Shown here: one piece after another, positions 62,759 through 64,000 of the stretch
Numbering within the stretch: position 1 is the first letter of the stretch
Layout: every line of letters begins with the position of its first letter
NCBI GenBank assembly: GCA_050246115.1
Contig: JBFWWP010000021.1
Span: forward strand, 1 to 64,000
Source: JBFWWP01 sp050246115
GTDB taxonomy: Bacteria; Planctomycetota; UBA8108; UBA1146; JAJFFE01
Length of the DNA: 64,000 bases
Reading direction: 5' to 3'
The notes under the pieces: model-generated
Database searches by the model: none
Seen by the model: only the letters and a program-made list of their open reading frames with translations
What the model was told of the DNA's origin: nothing
Program-made: the position numbers and the translations under genes

Positions 62759-63066
62759 GGTCCTGGACCTCTGGTTGCAAGTGGCGACGGCGTGCTCGTG
62801 GCTTAGGAGTCGCCCAAGAATAACTTCACCCTCTTGCTCGTCGCTTCGGGCCATCTTCGACCGATCCGAAAACCTCGAAATCCTCACCGGAACTAAGGCT
62901 ACGCCTCCGGTTTCGAGCTTTCCGGATCGGCCGAATCTAACCCAAATCGACGGCAAGATGTCGAAGTTATTCTTGGGCGACTCCTTACCCCCCAGCAGTG
63001 AACCGAGAACATCCGAGAACATCGTAGCGGAAGGTTCCGGCGGCGCCACGGCGACGAGTCCGGCGG
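62759..63066. other. glgA-glgB intergenic region
   Basis: About 308 bases between glgA and glgB on the minus strand, mostly filled by complete copy 2 of the palindromic element (62805-62985). If the two genes share a transcript, the element will form a long hairpin in the RNA between them. Confidence 0.7.
62805..62985 (+). repeat. 181-bp palindromic element, complete copy 2
   Basis: Same length and orientation as the copy at 15668, with two base differences. In this copy the first and last 23 bases are perfect inverted complements (AGGAGTCGCCCAAG...CTTGGGCGACTCCT). TTA flanks both sides, with the outermost base counted as target. It sits between tandem genes rather than convergent ones. Confidence 0.92.
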
Positions 63067-64000
63067 CTACTCGACCTTGAGCAAACGCTTGTAGATGTTG
63101 ATGTAGCGTTCCGCGGTGACGTCGTGATTGAACTCTGCCAGCGCCTGCTTCATGATTCGCCGGATCTGCTCCTCCTTCACCGCTGCGGGGAGCGCATGGA
63201 AGTCCATGGCGCGATCGATGGCCCAGCTCAAGCCGCGGCTGTCGTACGTCTCGAACAGGAAACCGTTGCCCGAGTTCGCAGAGACGTCCAGGTGCCGCAC
63301 GGTGTCGTGGATCCCGCCCGTATCCCGCCCGACCGGCAGGCTGCCATAGATGGGGCCGATCATCTGGGGAAGGCCGCAGGGTTCGAAGTACGACGGCATG
63401 AACAGGAAGTCCGAGGAGGCGTAACCCATGCGGGATAGACGCTCGTCGAAACCACACATGCACACTCGTCGATGGATCTCATGGTGCTGGACGATCTCGT
63501 TGAAGTGCACTTGGTACGGCCCGTTCGCGACGAGCACCACCTGCAGGTTCTGCCGCGCGTAGCGGCTGACGATCGAGTACAGGATCTCGGTCAGGAGTTG
63601 GCAGCCCTTTTGGTTCGGGTCGAGCCGTGACGGCCAGAAGAAGAGGGCGGCGTTGGGGTCGACATCGAGCCCCAGGTACTCTTGGAACGCGATCTTGTTG
63701 CGACGCTTCTTCTCGACGAAGTCCTCGGGGCCATAGTTCTCGACGAGGCCGGTGTCCGTCGCCGGGTTGTAGCTCGGGTCAGGGGAGTTGAGTACGCCTT
63801 CGGCCTTACCGTTGCGAACCTTGTTGCAGATCTCCTGGTAGAGCTGACTCGTCACGAAAGAGTGCTGGCCGCGCACGATCTCCTGCAGGAAACGCGGACT
63901 CACCGTGTTGATGTAATTCGACGAGAACACTCCCGTCGTGAGAAGATCAACCGGGTTGGTGGTGTAACTCTCGTCGAAGCTTTGGGGCGGCCGCTCGTAG
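63067..64000 (-). CDS. glgA: Glycogen (starch) synthase, GT5 family, C-terminal part
   Basis: The frame is open to the right edge, so only about 311 C-terminal residues are seen. GT5 features include GVFSSNYINTVSPRFLQEI, the sugar-nucleotide domain opening FWPSRLDPNQKGCQLLTEIL, VLVANGPYQ, and the C-terminal FMPSYFEPCGLPQMIGPIYG followed by LPVGRDTGGIHDTV. It elongates alpha-1,4-glucan from ADP- or UDP-glucose. The first open start inside the window is not the real one. It is encoded just upstream of glgB. Confidence 0.93.
   Translation of the reverse strand, partial: YERPPQSFDESYTTNPVDLLTTGVFSSNYINTVSPRFLQEIVRGQHSFVTSQLYQEICNKVRNGKAEGVLNSPDPSYNPATDTGLVENYGPEDFVEKKRRNKIAFQEYLGLDVDPNAALFFWPSRLDPNQKGCQLLTEILYSIVSRYARQNLQVVLVANGPYQVHFNEIVQHHEIHRRVCMCGFDERLSRMGYASSDFLFMPSYFEPCGLPQMIGPIYGSLPVGRDTGGIHDTVRHLDVSANSGNGFLFETYDSRGLSWAIDRAMDFHALPAAVKEEQIRRIMKQALAEFNHDVTAERYINIYKRLLKVE

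Noticed and set aside
60614..63463. 949-residue reading of glgB extending upstream
   Set aside because: The extension passes through the palindromic element and an out-of-frame part of glgA; the ATG at 62758 gives a normal branching enzyme.

Overview
The window is GC-rich bacterial chromosome. Its gene content fits a planctomycete-like or otherwise deeply branching Gram-negative heterotroph; this is an inference, because no rRNA is present. The evidence is six secreted proteins with dockerin-like paired EF-hand tails, three CRTAC1-type proteins (FG-GAP repeats plus ASPIC/UnbV), a MoxR-DUF58-vWA operon, frequent TTG and GTG starts with good Shine-Dalgarno sites, and a GH13_8-type glycogen branching enzyme. 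One assembly gap (100 N, 3795-3894) interrupts the window.

Layout: (1) 1-145 minus, the start of a REP-associated-transposase-like gene. (2) 720-3794 plus, a papain-like peptidase fused to an alpha/beta-hydrolase-like region, then a TPR lipoprotein cut by the gap. (3) 3921-14274 minus, a five-gene operon: membrane protein, MoxR ATPase, 1184-aa TPR/beta-propeller-like protein, DUF58 protein, BatA-like vWA membrane protein. (4) 14638-15607 plus, a small protein, tRNA-Pro and a seven-iron-type ferredoxin. (5) 16051-28967, two CRTAC1-type proteins, a 1001-aa FG-GAP/PKD/dockerin protein, a diheme peroxidase with a dockerin tail, a TPR protein and a DUF115 protein. (6) 29668-32306 minus, a porin-like protein and a transglutaminase-fold protein. 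(7) 32940-38247 plus, a tightly coupled histidine kinase, sigma-54 response regulator and CRTAC1-type lipoprotein. (8) 38228-42660 minus, an RND efflux pump and its adaptor. (9) tRNA-Arg, an ECF sigma factor and a small His-containing membrane protein. (10) 45151-58671 plus, a run of secreted proteins (four with dockerin tails, one Cys-rich and SdrD-like) ending in a 2392-aa protein of 24 Cys-rich modules. (11) 58787-60633 plus, a vitamin-K-dependent gamma-carboxylase-like membrane protein and a small hypothetical. (12) 60614-64000 minus, glgB and partial glgA.

The least ordinary signals are structural. A 181-bp full-length imperfect palindrome occurs in two nearly identical copies plus a third half-copy at the assembly gap, where it supplies the stop codon of the vWA gene. 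A second double-hairpin repeat family occurs two to four times. Three junctions of the MoxR operon overlap by the same TTGA. A Cys-containing tail motif follows the dockerin domain in secreted proteins of unrelated N-terminal type. The giant module array alternates two module types, and relatives of its module occur in another secreted protein 30 kb away.
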